Positions 24,803-34,144 are shown, counted from the first letter of the stretch. The stretch: DNA of 64,000 nt from Streptomyces spororaveus (GCF_016755875.1 NZ_BNED01000005.1:2294001-2358000); one strand, 5' to 3'. A program made the numbers and translations. Notes: generated from the letters alone by a model not told the origin.

Positions 24803-26361
24803 CGTCCGTCGCCTCCTGCCGTCAGTTCGGTGATCTCGATGGTGTGGTCGGGGCCGCGGAAGACTCCGCCCGGTGTGCGGACCTCGGCTGCGGATCCGTC
24901 GGCCAGGGCGGTGAGCCGGATCTCCATGGATCCGTCGTTGCTGGTGGCCACGGTGTGCGTCATACCGGGCCGCCAGGTGGCCAGGGCGTCTCCGAGGAGC
25001 TGGAGGAAGAGCCGGAAGCTGACCGGGTCGAGCTCTCCGATCCCCGACAGCCGCGTGACTCCGTCGGTGACGAGCCGGGCCCGCGCGGCCGCGATCTCCG
25101 CGGCCTGTTTGACGGCCACCTCGGCGAGCGTGCGGCGTGCTTCCCGGCGGTCCTCCACCTTGCGGGGTTTGCCGCGCCGCTCGTAGCTGCCGGTACGCCG
25201 CAGCTGCGGGCTGATGCGCAGCGGTTCGGCGTCGGCCCACGGGGTGGACGCGGGAGCGGGCCGGGCGTGCCGGGCGGCCAGCGTCTCGGCGTCGACCGTG
25301 AGGTGCCGGGCCGGGTACAGCCCGAAGGCGGTGCGCCACAGCCGGTGCCGGGCGTCGTCGTCGGGGGCTTCGGCGAACCAGCGGGCGAGCGTACGGAAGT
25401 CGGCGGAGCGGTCGGAACGCCCGGCCCGCCGCTCGTTGAGCGACCGTACGACGGCCAGTAGTTGGGGCACCGCCCCGAGGGCCCGGCCGCGCAGCAGCCG
25501 GGCCTGCGATTCCCGGCCGTCACGGCTGAGGAACCAGGCCGCCAGCCCGGACCACCGGCCGGCCCACCGCTCGTACGCGGCCTGCTCGGCGTACGCGGCC
25601 TCCTGCGGGGTGGCGTCCGCGGCCTCACGCGCGGCGGCGGCCCTCAGCAGCGGCCGGATCCGGCCCTCGTCCTCCAGCTCCAGGATCAGGCGGGCGATGC
25701 GGCCGCCGAGGGTGATCAGGTCCTGAATGAAGCGCTCCAGGTACTGGATGAGCTGGTCCTTGTAGGCGAGGAAGACGTCCTCCCCCACGTCGTGGAGGTC
25801 GATGGTGCGCTGGAGGGACCCCATGAAGGCCCGCGCGTTGTCGGCGAGCGCCGCGAAGCGGCTGGCGAGCCCGTCCAGCGCGAGATGGGTCTTGGCCGGA
25901 TCCGGTTCGTCCTCGGCCGCCAGCACGAGGAGGACGCGCAGCTGGGTGACGATGTCGTGCAGCGCCACGGCCTGGAGCGCACCCCGCCGCCCCAGCGCCT
26001 CGTCGTAGGCGGACAGGGCCTCCTCGGCCGCCTCGCCCTCCCGGGTGAGCTGGTAGATGAACCGCTTGCGGTAGAAGTCCTCGACGGCCGTGACCCGCCC
26101 GGTGTCGGGGTCGGCCCGCAGGTTCCCCCACGCGACCAGCTTGTCCAGCGCGCCGACGGCGCCTTCGAGTTCACCGGGGCGTACGGCGGCGGGCAGGGCC
26201 GCGTACACGTCCTCGGGCCGCAGATGCACGGCGAAGCGTTCCTTGGCCACGAGGAAGGCCCGCATCACCGAGCGGTAGAGCAGCACGTTCGGGGCGGTGA
26301 GGTGCGCGAAGGGCCCGTACGCGTGCGCGGGGCCCTCCGGCCGGGGAGAGTTCGTGTCCAT
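24799..26361 (-). CDS. jetA: Wadjet JetA (DUF2397)
   Basis: 520-aa protein matching the TIGR02677/DUF2397 family, the kleisin-like subunit and first gene of the operon. Landmarks are YRSVMRAFLVAKERFAVHLRPEDVY near the N terminus, a long helical middle with FMGSLQRTIDLHD, and the C-terminal RRTGSYERRGKPRKVEDR. ATG 26361 is preferred over ATG 26391 because GGGAGA lies 10 nt upstream and the extra ten residues look non-conserved. The four genes jetA-jetB-jetC-jetD form one unit with 4-nt overlaps throughout. DUF2397/2398/2399 composition points to what is called type II Wadjet. Confidence 0.9.
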   Translation of the reverse strand: MDTNSPRPEGPAHAYGPFAHLTAPNVLLYRSVMRAFLVAKERFAVHLRPEDVYAALPAAVRPGELEGAVGALDKLVAWGNLRADPDTGRVTAVEDFYRKRFIYQLTREGEAAEEALSAYDEALGRRGALQAVALHDIVTQLRVLLVLAAEDEPDPAKTHLALDGLASRFAALADNARAFMGSLQRTIDLHDVGEDVFLAYKDQLIQYLERFIQDLITLGGRIARLILELEDEGRIRPLLRAAAAREAADATPQEAAYAEQAAYERWAGRWSGLAAWFLSRDGRESQARLLRGRALGAVPQLLAVVRSLNERRAGRSDRSADFRTLARWFAEAPDDDARHRLWRTAFGLYPARHLTVDAETLAARHARPAPASTPWADAEPLRISPQLRRTGSYERRGKPRKVEDRREARRTLAEVAVKQAAEIAAARARLVTDGVTRLSGIGELDPVSFRLFLQLLGDALATWRPGMTHTVATSNDGSMEIRLTALADGSAAEVRTPGGVFRGPDHTIEITELTAGGDGR

Positions 26362-26500
26362 CGCCCGCCATTCTCCCGATCGTCCGACCATGATCGTCGG
26401 CGATGAGAATACTTGACCGGTTTCGTCTCTCTTCCCACCGCGCGAACCGGCCGGCCGTCGCGGGAGGAGCCCGGACGGTCCGGGTCAGGACACGGCCCAC

Positions 26501-26564
26501 GCGTGGGCGCGTGGGCGCGTGGGCGCGTGGGCGCGTGGGCGCGTGGGCGCGTGGGCGCGTGGGC
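26501..26564. repeat. Octanucleotide tandem repeat
   Basis: Eight perfect copies of GCGTGGGC in tandem, in the 230-nt gap between jetA and the monooxygenase gene, about 140 nt upstream of jetA. Period 8 is not a codon multiple, consistent with a noncoding slippage-prone tract. The rest of the gap shows no gene. Confidence 0.95.
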
Positions 26565-26591
26565 GCGGTCGCTGGGCGCGGCGCGTGCCCC

Positions 26592-28013
26592 CTACCCGTG
26601 CGCCGGGTCGCGCGCGTCGAGCCCGTTCAGCAGGGCCCGTTCGGCCGGGGTGAACGAGGGGCCGTCGCTCGGCGGCCGCAGGGGGCCGATGAGCGCGGTC
26701 AGCAGCACGCCGGGCCTGACCAGGGAGGTGGGCGGCGCCTGGAGGGACAGCACGTCGGTCAGGGCCGTGGCGGCGCGGAACGAGCCGGTCGCGGTACGGG
26801 ACAGGCGGCCGACGTAGCGGTGGAGGAGACGGTCGGCGGGGTTCGGGCGCTTGCCCTGGGTGGTCGGGAAGTGGATGTCCTGCCCCACCGCAAGGGTCCA
26901 CGCGGCGTCGACCGGCCGGGCGATGGCGCGCTGGGCACGGCGGGCCAGACCGGGACCCGGGTCGGTCGCGAGCAGATCGCGCAGGGCGAGGGCGCCCAGC
27001 GCGGCCACCGACATGCCTTGCGCGTACACGGGGTTGAAAGCCGCCACGGAGTCTCCCAGCACCACGAGGCCCTCGGGCCAGGAGCGGAGCCGTTCGTAGT
27101 AGTGGCGCCGGTTCGCGGTGCTGCGGGTGACGCTGACGCCGGTGAGTGGTTCGGCGTGCCGCAGGAGATCGGCTATGACGGGGTGGCGCAGGGTGCGGGC
27201 GAAGGGTTCAAAGGCTTCCGCGTCGTCCGTGGGGCGTCCGCCGGGGGCTCCCATCAAGCTGACGTGCCAGCGGTCGCCCTCGATCGGCAGGATGCCGCCG
27301 GACTTGCCCGGCCCGGGCAGGCGCGGGTCGGCCTGCACCCCGATCACGGGCCAGCCGCGGGTGGGGACGGGGGCCCGGTAGACGCGGCTGGCGTAGGTGA
27401 AGCCGGAGTCGACGTGTGCTTCGGCGAGGCCGCTGACGCCCAGCCCGTCGAGCCACTGCGGCGTGCGTGCGCCCCGACCGGCCGCGTCGACGACCAGGTC
27501 GGCGCGCACCTCGGCCTCCGTGCCGTCCGCGCGCCGGATCCGCACGCCGGTGACGGTGTGCCGGTCGCCGAGCAGACCGACGACCCTGGTCCGCGTACGC
27601 ACGCTGACCCGGGGGTCCTTCATGACGTGTTCCCGGACGACGAAGTCCGTCAGGTCCCGGCTCGCGGTGATCACATGGTGGGTGGCGCGCTCCCAGCGGC
27701 GGTACCAGCCCTCGGGCGAGCAGATGACCATGCCGGTGGTCACCGGGATGCGGTGGGCGCCCGCCGCCAGCAGCAGGTCGACACTGCCCGGCAGCAGAGC
27801 GTCCATCGCCTCCGCCCCGGCGGTCTGCAACCAGTGGATGTGGACGGCCTGGGGGACGCCGGTACGCGGATCGGGCCCGGCCGGCAGTTCATGGGCCTCG
27901 ACGATCTCCACGGAGTCGACGTGGCCCTTGACGGCGGCGGCCGCGAGCATGCCCGCCATGCTGCCCCCGATGACGACAACCCGCCGGGGACTACGGTTCG
28001 AGGGCTCAGGCAT
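26592..28013 (-). CDS. FAD-dependent monooxygenase-like oxidoreductase
   Basis: 473-aa flavoprotein with an N-terminal dinucleotide-binding motif VVVIGGSMAGMLAAAAV (GxGxxG variant), a middle VDAAGRGARTPQWLD segment and a C-terminal FAD-contact motif VVLGDSVAAFNPVYAQGMSVA. This is the layout of class A flavin hydroxylases/geranylgeranyl-reductase-like proteins. The ATG lies inside the end of the upstream gene (8-nt overlap ATGCCTGA), so it is translationally coupled. It is the last gene of a three-gene unit with a seven-helix membrane protein and a metallopeptidase. The substrate cannot be inferred. Confidence 0.82.
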   Translation of the reverse strand: MPEPSNRSPRRVVVIGGSMAGMLAAAAVKGHVDSVEIVEAHELPAGPDPRTGVPQAVHIHWLQTAGAEAMDALLPGSVDLLLAAGAHRIPVTTGMVICSPEGWYRRWERATHHVITASRDLTDFVVREHVMKDPRVSVRTRTRVVGLLGDRHTVTGVRIRRADGTEAEVRADLVVDAAGRGARTPQWLDGLGVSGLAEAHVDSGFTYASRVYRAPVPTRGWPVIGVQADPRLPGPGKSGGILPIEGDRWHVSLMGAPGGRPTDDAEAFEPFARTLRHPVIADLLRHAEPLTGVSVTRSTANRRHYYERLRSWPEGLVVLGDSVAAFNPVYAQGMSVAALGALALRDLLATDPGPGLARRAQRAIARPVDAAWTLAVGQDIHFPTTQGKRPNPADRLLHRYVGRLSRTATGSFRAATALTDVLSLQAPPTSLVRPGVLLTALIGPLRPPSDGPSFTPAERALLNGLDARDPAHG

Positions 28014-29196
28014 GATGGGCTGCTTTCTCCGAGGGCGCGAATTGCCGGTGGATGTCACGGACGACGGGCGACGCCAGTGCGAGAGACAAGGGAACCAAGT
28101 CCCGTGCGTGCCACGGCGATCGGGGCGTGCCGTCCGGTGGCTGTTCCGCGTCGGCGGCCTGCCGCTCGCGGGCGACGAGGATCATGGCCGCGTCCGCGGT
28201 GACCTCCGCGGAGGAAGCGTCGTCGCCCCTGCGGAGGGCCGCGCGGTGGGCCGACTCCCGGACAGCGGGGTCGCAGTGGGGCGTCAGCGCGAGGATGGCG
28301 TCGTACAGGGCGGTCTTCCGCCCCGTCAGGAGCATGGCCGGCGGGGTTCGCCACCAGGGCAGCGTGGCCCGCACCGCACCCGGGGTGGACACGTCCTGGA
28401 GAGCTCGCCACAGCGGGGCGAGCTGCCACAGCTGCCGTACGGACCGGGCCGCCGTCGCCACGGGCGGACCGGCGAGCGGAAGCAGGAACCCGACGGCACC
28501 GAGCGCGGCGGAGGGGGCGGCCAGCCGGGGAGAGACCTGGTCGACGAGGAAGTCCAGGTTGTGTCCGGACCACCGTGCGGCCACCGCCACCAGCCTCATG
28601 GCGACGTAGCACACGATGATCAGATAGGCGGGGGCCAGGGTGCGCAGACCTGCCCGGAGCGACCCGTGCACCTCCCTGGACCACCGCCAGCACAGCGAGC
28701 ACGCGACCATCATGGCCACACCCTGTGCCACCAGGTAGGTGACGATCATCTCCCGGATGTACGGGGTGTTGGCGTAGTAGACGTCGAACAGGGCGACCTG
28801 TTCCACGGGGGTGCTCCCGGCCCCGTACAGGAGGAAGACGGCGAGCACGACCAGCCCGTAGGCGCTCACGCACAGCCGTGAGGCGCGCCGGGTCTGCCGC
28901 GGTGGCGCCGGGCGCCAGTTGATGATCAGCAGGAGACTCGCCCCGGAGAACGCGGTCGTCGTCGCGTAGACCACGGGCGCGGCCAGATTGGCCGTCCCGG
29001 ACAGCCGGTTGAGCTGGACGATGGACTCCGGAGCCGCGAGGAGCATGTTGCATCCCCCGGTGAACAGCAGCAGGCAGGCCGCGCGCAGCAGCATGTCGTG
29101 CGGCCTGCGGATCAACGCGGGTAACTTCGAGGCGCCGATCAGCAGAAGGACGCTCCCGCTGAGGTAGAAGCCGAGATTGCCGGGTGCGGATGTCAC
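28006..29196 (-). CDS. Seven-helix DUF6545/MAB_1171c-like membrane protein
   Basis: 396-aa integral membrane protein: seven predicted helices in the first about 240 residues (e.g. GFYLSGSVLLLIGASKL, MIVTYLVAQGVAMMVACSL), then a cytoplasmic helical domain containing LWQLAPLWRAL and DLVPLSLALASPVVRD. It resembles the MAB_1171c family (DUF6545), labelled putative transporter but of unproven function. In Streptomyces it is often paired with an ImmA/IrrE-type peptidase, as here. GTG 29196 is preferred because GGAGA lies 9-10 nt upstream and it starts just before the first helix. It ends inside the monooxygenase start. Confidence 0.75.
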   Translation of the reverse strand: MTSAPGNLGFYLSGSVLLLIGASKLPALIRRPHDMLLRAACLLLFTGGCNMLLAAPESIVQLNRLSGTANLAAPVVYATTTAFSGASLLLIINWRPAPPRQTRRASRLCVSAYGLVVLAVFLLYGAGSTPVEQVALFDVYYANTPYIREMIVTYLVAQGVAMMVACSLCWRWSREVHGSLRAGLRTLAPAYLIIVCYVAMRLVAVAARWSGHNLDFLVDQVSPRLAAPSAALGAVGFLLPLAGPPVATAARSVRQLWQLAPLWRALQDVSTPGAVRATLPWWRTPPAMLLTGRKTALYDAILALTPHCDPAVRESAHRAALRRGDDASSAEVTADAAMILVARERQAADAEQPPDGTPRSPWHARDLVPLSLALASPVVRDIHRQFAPSEKAAHHA

Positions 29197-29248
29197 GCTG
29201 TCGCTCTCCCATCGGTACGGGCGTGGCAGGAGATGTGCCGAGAACGTG

Positions 29249-29857
29249 TCAGGTCCGGCGGAAGCGGTGGGCCATCGAGGCCTGGATGCGCCCGGCGAGT
29301 CCCCGCGGGTCGGCCGAGAGGCGTGCTTGGTCGAGGGCCGCCCGTACGTCCGTGGCGAACCGGAAGCCGAAGCGCTCCGCGTCGACCTCCTCTTCCGCCT
29401 GGCGGGCACCGGCACGGGTGGCGACGTGGAGGGCCGCGTCCATGCGCCCGGTGGACGGGAGATCGGCGTCGACGGCCTCGGAGATCACGGTCATGAGGTG
29501 CGCGAGCGCGGCGTCCTCCTCGTACCCTCCCGCACGCGACGCGGTGGGACCGTGCTGGGTGACGCTGCCGCAGTGGCCCTGGAACATGTGCCACACCTCG
29601 TGGCCGATGATCACGAGTTGGTGCTCGCGATCCGTGTTCTCCTCGTAGACGATCAGGTCGTGGCCGGTGCGGTCGATCCACAGCCCACTGGCCGTCGCGG
29701 GCGGGAAGACCGCGCCGCGCAGCCGTACGGGCCGCCCCCGCACCCGGCTCAGGGCCTGCCCGATCGCGGGGATGGCGTCCCCGCCGCCGACGGGCGGCTG
29801 CAGGTTCCCGACCAGCCGGGCACTGAGCCGCCGCATCCCCCTCGGTCCCGCGCTCAT
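29249..29857 (-). CDS. ImmA/IrrE-type zinc metallopeptidase-like protein
   Basis: About 202-aa protein with a HExxH zinc motif (GHEVWHMFQGHC) in the position usual for ImmA/IrrE-type proteases, which typically cleave a partner XRE repressor. The segment before it (GLWIDRTGHDLIVYEENTDREHQL) fits this family. It is first of the trio with DUF6545 and monooxygenase genes (52-nt gap to the next). ATG 29857 has GAGG 7 nt upstream; GTG 29860 is an alternative overlapping the stop of a short upstream frame. No intact XRE partner is found upstream, where the island begins 290 bp away. Confidence 0.75.
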   Translation of the reverse strand: MSAGPRGMRRLSARLVGNLQPPVGGGDAIPAIGQALSRVRGRPVRLRGAVFPPATASGLWIDRTGHDLIVYEENTDREHQLVIIGHEVWHMFQGHCGSVTQHGPTASRAGGYEEDAALAHLMTVISEAVDADLPSTGRMDAALHVATRAGARQAEEEVDAERFGFRFATDVRAALDQARLSADPRGLAGRIQASMAHRFRRT

Positions 29858-30084
29858 CACCCGCCCTCGCCCCGGACGCCGTCACACTCCGGCCACACAC
29901 TGGCCGTGGCCCTCCGCAGCTCGCCGGGCAGACCCTCGGAAGCGAAGGCGGTGAATAACGCACGCGCCGCCGGCCGCAGGAGCGTCACGTGCAGGGACGG
30001 GGCTGGGCCCACCGGGGTACTCCGAATTGTCCGCAGGAAGAAAAGCTGGCGTGCACATGGCACGCTACTCGGCCTCCCCCGCAT
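29857..30084 (-). CDS. Short ORF, possible remnant of upstream regulator
   Basis: 75-codon frame whose stop overlaps the metallopeptidase start region. The second half has normal Streptomyces codon use (from about the GTG at LHVTLLRPAARALF) while the first half does not, and it contains a TTA codon. I do not recognise it. It could be the tail of a partner regulator truncated near the island border, or not be a gene at all. Confidence 0.25.
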   Translation of the reverse strand: MRGRPSSVPCARQLFFLRTIRSTPVGPAPSLHVTLLRPAARALFTAFASEGLPGELRRATASVWPECDGVRGEGG

Positions 30085-30147
30085 CTCAACGATCGTTTAC
30101 AGCCAAGAACCGATCACCGACCCACCCCACCCCGACACCGAACCGCC

Positions 30148-30212
30148 GGTCAGGCGCCCTTCGCGATGGGCTCCAGGATCGCGACGCACTCCACGTGGTG
30201 CGTCATCGGAAA
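30148..30212. repeat. Left copy of methyltransferase 3' end (att-like repeat)
   Basis: 65 bp matching 37786-37850 with four mismatches. Read on the minus strand it encodes FPMTHHVECVAILEPIAKGA and a stop, the C terminus of the RNA methyltransferase whose intact gene ends at 37788. All four differences fall on third codon positions; three are synonymous and one is Met/Ile. The match breaks off abruptly at both ends. Confidence 0.9.
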
Positions 30213-30282
30213 CATGGAGAGCCCAAAGCAGGTCAAAGAAAATCGCAGGTCAGTGACGCACGATGGGCAAAACGGACTCTAG

Positions 30283-30585
30283 ATCAATCGGAAGCTCATC
30301 GAGGCTCCGCAGCCCGTGCTGACGAACGAGCAGATGCCCGCGTACTGCCAGTCCTCGAAGTGGCTGTCCTTGAACGTGCTGATCCTCTCCCCGACGAAGG
30401 TCGTCTGCGAGGAGCGGGAGAAGCCCCTCCAGGATTTGCTATCGAGCCTCGGCTTCGAGGTGCTGACCGTGCCCTTCCGCAATGTCTTCGAGTACGGCGG
30501 CTCCCTGCACTGCGCCACCTGGGACATCCGCTGGGACGGCACCCGGGAGGACTACTTCCCGTCCCTCGGTTCGCACCCATGCTGA
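30283..30585 (+). pseudogene. Amidinotransferase C-terminal remnant
   Basis: A 100-codon open stretch after an in-frame TAG (30280-30282) matches the C terminus of the glycine/inosamine-phosphate amidinotransferase family: SSKWLSLNVLILSPTKVV, FRNVFEYGGSLHCATWDIR with the active-site Cys of the HCAT motif. The N-terminal two thirds are missing and no RBS precedes the first ATG (30322). In lipolanthine clusters an amidinotransferase supplies the guanidino fatty acid, which fits the genes that follow. The sequence upstream, back to the left repeat, is noncoding. Confidence 0.75.
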
Positions 30586-32523
30586 ACCGGCCTTCCAGGG
30601 CACCGTCCACGCCCTGGTCGCACGGCACGGCCGAGGAGCCCGCGCGGACTCCACCGCGCTGGTCCACCGCTCCCGTCGGATCAGCTACTGCGACCTCGAC
30701 GCGATGGCCGTGCGCGTGGCCGCAGGACTCCGCCGATACGGAGTCCGAGAGGGCGACTTCGTGGGAGTGCGGCTGCCGCGCTCTCCCGAGGCCGTCGCGG
30801 CGATGCTGGGGATCATGAGCACGGGCGCCGCGTACGTGCCGATCGACCCGGCCGATCCACCGGAGCGGACCGGGCACGTGATCGCCACGGCGGGCATCGA
30901 GGTGATCGTCACGACGGATGCCCCGTCGCCGGCCTCACCCCCGATGCCTTCGGTATCCGCGCTCACGCTCCCAGAGGGGTGCCATCCGGTGACCAGTCCC
31001 AGGTACGGCCCCGACACGTCCTACCTCACCGCCCCCGACCTCACCCTGGCCGGCCTGATCCCGGCCGAGTCCGCCATCGTGATCCCCGACCTTCTCGCGC
31101 CCGACCTCTACGAGCCCGACTTCCACGATCCCGACGGGGAGCTGGCGGCCGAGGACGACCTTGCTGCCTACACGGTCTTCACCTCCGGGTCGACAGGGGC
31201 GCCCAAGGGTGCCGTCATGACGCACGCGGCGCTGGTCAACCTGCTGCACTGGCACGAGCGGGTCCGGCCGGGCGGCGGGCGGCTGCGTACCGCCCAACTG
31301 TGCGCACTCAGCTTCGACTTCGCCTTCCACGAGATCTTCTCGACGCTCTGTGGCGGCGGTACCCTCGTCATCGCCGACGACGAGACGCGGCACAGCCCCT
31401 TCGCCCTGGCCGGATTTCTCAGGGACGAGCGGATCGAGCGGGTCTTCGCCCCAGTGACCCTGCTGGAGCACCTCGCCCGCGCGGTGACCGAAGTCCCCGA
31501 CGACTTCTCCGGGCTGCGACTGCGCGAGGTCGTCACCACGGGCGAGCAGCTACGGATCACCCGCCCGCTGCGCGACCTCTTCCGCCGGCTGCCGGGGGCC
31601 CGGCTCCACAACCACTACGGGGCCACCGAGTTCCAAGACGCCACGACCTCCGCGGTCACTCCGATCGGGCGGCCCATCGACGGCGTCCAGGTCCACGTGG
31701 TCGACGAGCACCTCGCCGAAGTGGCGCCGGGCGCCGTCGGAGAGCTGTGCGTAGCGGGCGCGGGTCTGGCGCGCGGATACCTGCGCCAACCGGATCTGAC
31801 CGCAGGCAAGTTCGTACCGAATCCGTTCGGTCCTGGTCGGCTCTACGCACCGGTGATCTGGCCCGGCGCCGCCCCGACGGTGTCCTTGAGCACCTGGGCC
31901 GGACGGACACCCAGCTCAAGGCGCACGGCGTACGGGTCGAGGCGGGCGAGATCGAGGCCCGGCTCCTCGGGCATCCCCTGATCAGGGAAGCGGTCGTGCT
32001 CGATGCCGAGATCGACGGGCAGCGGAGCCTGGTCGCTCATGTCGTCCCTGGCACCGGCCTCGACCCCGGTACGGCAGCCGGGCAGCTGGACGCCTTCCTC
32101 GCCCGCGGGCTGCCGCGCCCCATGCTGCCGGCGGCCTACGCCTTCCGGTCCGCGTTCCCGCTGACGTCCAGCGGCAAGACGGACCGGCGTCGACTGGGCA
32201 TCGAGCAGGCGGTGTTGCGGATGCCGTTCAGTGGCCCGGACCCGGATCCAGAACCGGAATCGGATGTCGACCCGGATCGGCACGGCCTCGTCGCCGCTCA
32301 GGTGCGCCGGGGTGTGCGGCGCGTGCTGGGGCAGACGCCGGCTCCGGACATCGACCTCTTCTCGCTCGGCCTCGACTCACTCTCCGCGATCCTGCTGAGA
32401 CGGGCCCTCCAGGACGCGCTGCGCTGCGAACTCGACCAGGAGGACATTTTCAAGTACCCGACGGAGAACGCGTTGACACGCCGGGTCGTGAGCATACTGG
32501 AGAGAGAGGGCGAGGGGCTGTGA
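30579..32523 (+). pseudogene. Frameshifted NRPS-like adenylation-PCP gene
   Basis: Adenylation domain followed by a carrier protein. A-domain motifs are FTSGSTGAPKGAV, HNHYGATEFQD, RTGDLARRRPDG and LTSSGKTDRRR; the PCP has LFSLGLDSLSAILL with the phosphopantetheine Ser. The frame breaks after GRLY: one C appears lost after 31846 (CTCTAC-GCACC for CTCTAC-CGCACC), shifting to the frame that ends at 32523. The ATG at 30579, overlapping the amidinotransferase stop, is in a different frame from the A domain, suggesting a second 1-nt loss near 30590-30600. Probable role in the intact ancestor: activating and holding an acyl or amino building block. Confidence 0.8.
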
Positions 32524-33164
32524 AGGATTCGCGGACCAAGCTGATCTGCCTGCACCACGCCGGCGGCGGACCCACGGTATTCGATCACTGGGTCCGCACC
32601 GCTCCGGACGGCCTGGACGTCATCGCCCTGGAGCTGCCGAAACACCCGGACATTGCCGGTCGTCGCCTTTATCGGAGTGCCGATGACCTGGTCCCTGCAC
32701 TGGCGGAACATGTCGCGGAACGGTGACGGAAAGCGGGGTCGATAAACAGGGCGGCGGTAATTATGTGCTCTTCGGGCAGAGCATGGGAGGTCTCCTTGCC
32801 TATCTCGTGGCGCGGTATTTTCACGAGCGCGGCGGCCCGCTGCCGAAAGCCCTCGCTCTGGCGTCTTATGCGGATCCCCGTATCCCCTGGACCGACCCCA
32901 CGGGGCCCGACGCCCCGGACGACGTGCTGGCGCGGCGACTTCACGCCATTGGTGGCGTCCCGACGTGGCTGGTCCATGTGTTCGGTGGGAATCGGGATCC
33001 CCTCGTTCCGGAAGAGTCCTTGTACTGCTGGTCCGAAATTGCGGACGAAGTCACGGTGAAGGTTCTCGACGGCGTCCATTTCCCGGTGTCGAAGATTTCG
33101 GACAGCTTCGCCGGTCGGTTTTCGGCCTCGCCATCGGTGGGCGTGTTCGTGTCGACTAGGATGC
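32520..33164 (+). pseudogene. Frameshifted type II thioesterase
   Basis: GrsT-like alpha/beta-hydrolase in two frames. The first part (32520-32726) has KLICLHHAGGGPTVFDHW and stops at a TGA. The second (from 32723) continues with YVLFGQSMGGLLAYLVARYF (GxSxG nucleophile), then DPLVPEESLYCWSE and DGVHFPVSK. The two parts abut where an intact enzyme would be continuous, so a small indel split it. The C terminus also lacks a natural stop in frame. The original GTG overlaps the NRPS-like stop (GTGA), so it once formed an operon with it. Confidence 0.75.
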
Positions 33165-33215
33165 GATGCGAGAGCCCACAGAAGCGTAAAGAGTGCGTGA
33201 ATCAGCGAGGTGGAA

Positions 33216-33467
33216 ATGAACTTCAAGAAATTCCTCGGAATTGCATTCATCGTGGCCGGTGCGATTCTCGCTGCGTTCTTCTGGGACATCGAGGTCAAGT
33301 GGTTCCAGGGAGGCCCTGTCGGGCTTCTCCTCATTCTGCTGGGAGTAATGGACCTGTGGGAGGACTATCGGTCTTCCAAGGGCAAGAAGAGCGAAAGCAT
33401 CATGGACGAACTGCGGGAGGAGATCGGCGGTCTCGACCGATCCCGGAAGCGGAGCGACGATGACTGA
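33216..33467 (+). CDS. Small two-helix membrane protein
   Basis: 83-aa protein with two hydrophobic segments (FLGIAFIVAGAILAAFF and PVGLLLILLGVMDLW) and a charged C-terminal tail. The ATG has AGGTGG a few bases upstream. It is intact although both neighbours are broken and is more AT-rich than the window average. Function unknown; it may have served export or immunity in the ancestral cluster. Confidence 0.65.
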   Translation: MNFKKFLGIAFIVAGAILAAFFWDIEVKWFQGGPVGLLLILLGVMDLWEDYRSSKGKKSESIMDELREEIGGLDRSRKRSDDD

Positions 33468-33490
33468 TCCGACCGAACCCGGGAAGTGGC

Positions 33491-34133
33491 ATGGCTGACA
33501 CAGTGGTCGAGTTCGACCAGAGCGCGGCGGGCAAGGAACGCGGAGCCTGCCTCCTCGTCCTCGCGACGGGCACGCTGTCCACCGCCCATCTGCCGTTCTG
33601 CCTCAACTGGCTGTCGGCCAATCGCCCACACTAGAAGGTGACCGCGGGCCTGACGGACTCGGCCCGCGACTTCGTCAGCCCTACGGCGCTGGCCGCGCTC
33701 ACCAAAAGCCCGGTGACTGCCAACTCCTGGACCACACCAGCCAGTTCTCTGGAGCCCGGTGCACACCAGAATCGCCACCGCCTACGGCGGGATCCTCGTG
33801 TACCCCGCCTCGGTGGCGTTCCTGTCCGGGCTCGCGGCGGGCTCGGGGGCGTCCCCCTTCCACCTGGCCGTCCTCGGCACCCGGGTGCCCGTCGTGATCG
33901 CCCCGTCCTTCCCGCTGGGCGTCCTCGGCAACCCGATCACCGGTGACGTCCCCGCCCGGGTCGGTGCCGTGCCCAACTACCACCTCGTCGATCCGCGCAA
34001 GGGCAAGAGCCGCAGCGTGGACGGCGAGACCGACGTGACGGCCCCGATGTGGGACGCGATCGGAATCTACGAGGCGACGGTCGACGCGGATGCGGACGTC
34101 GACGTCGACGTCGACGACAGCGTGAGTGTCTGA
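33491..34133 (+). pseudogene. HFCD-family cysteine decarboxylase-like flavoprotein, broken
   Basis: Resembles EpiD/MicD-type flavoproteins that oxidatively decarboxylate a C-terminal Cys. Segments are LLVLATGTLSTAHLP, VTAGLTDSARDFVSPTALAAL and YGGILVYPASVAFLSGLAAG (PASANT-like), then VPVVIAPSFPLG. The reading frame is interrupted by an in-frame TAG at 33632-33634 and by a frameshift near 33755-33765; the last frame ends at 34133. It lies 11 nt before LanKC, the arrangement of avionin-forming (lipolanthine) clusters. Confidence 0.72.
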
Positions 34134-34144
34134 GGAGGACGGCG

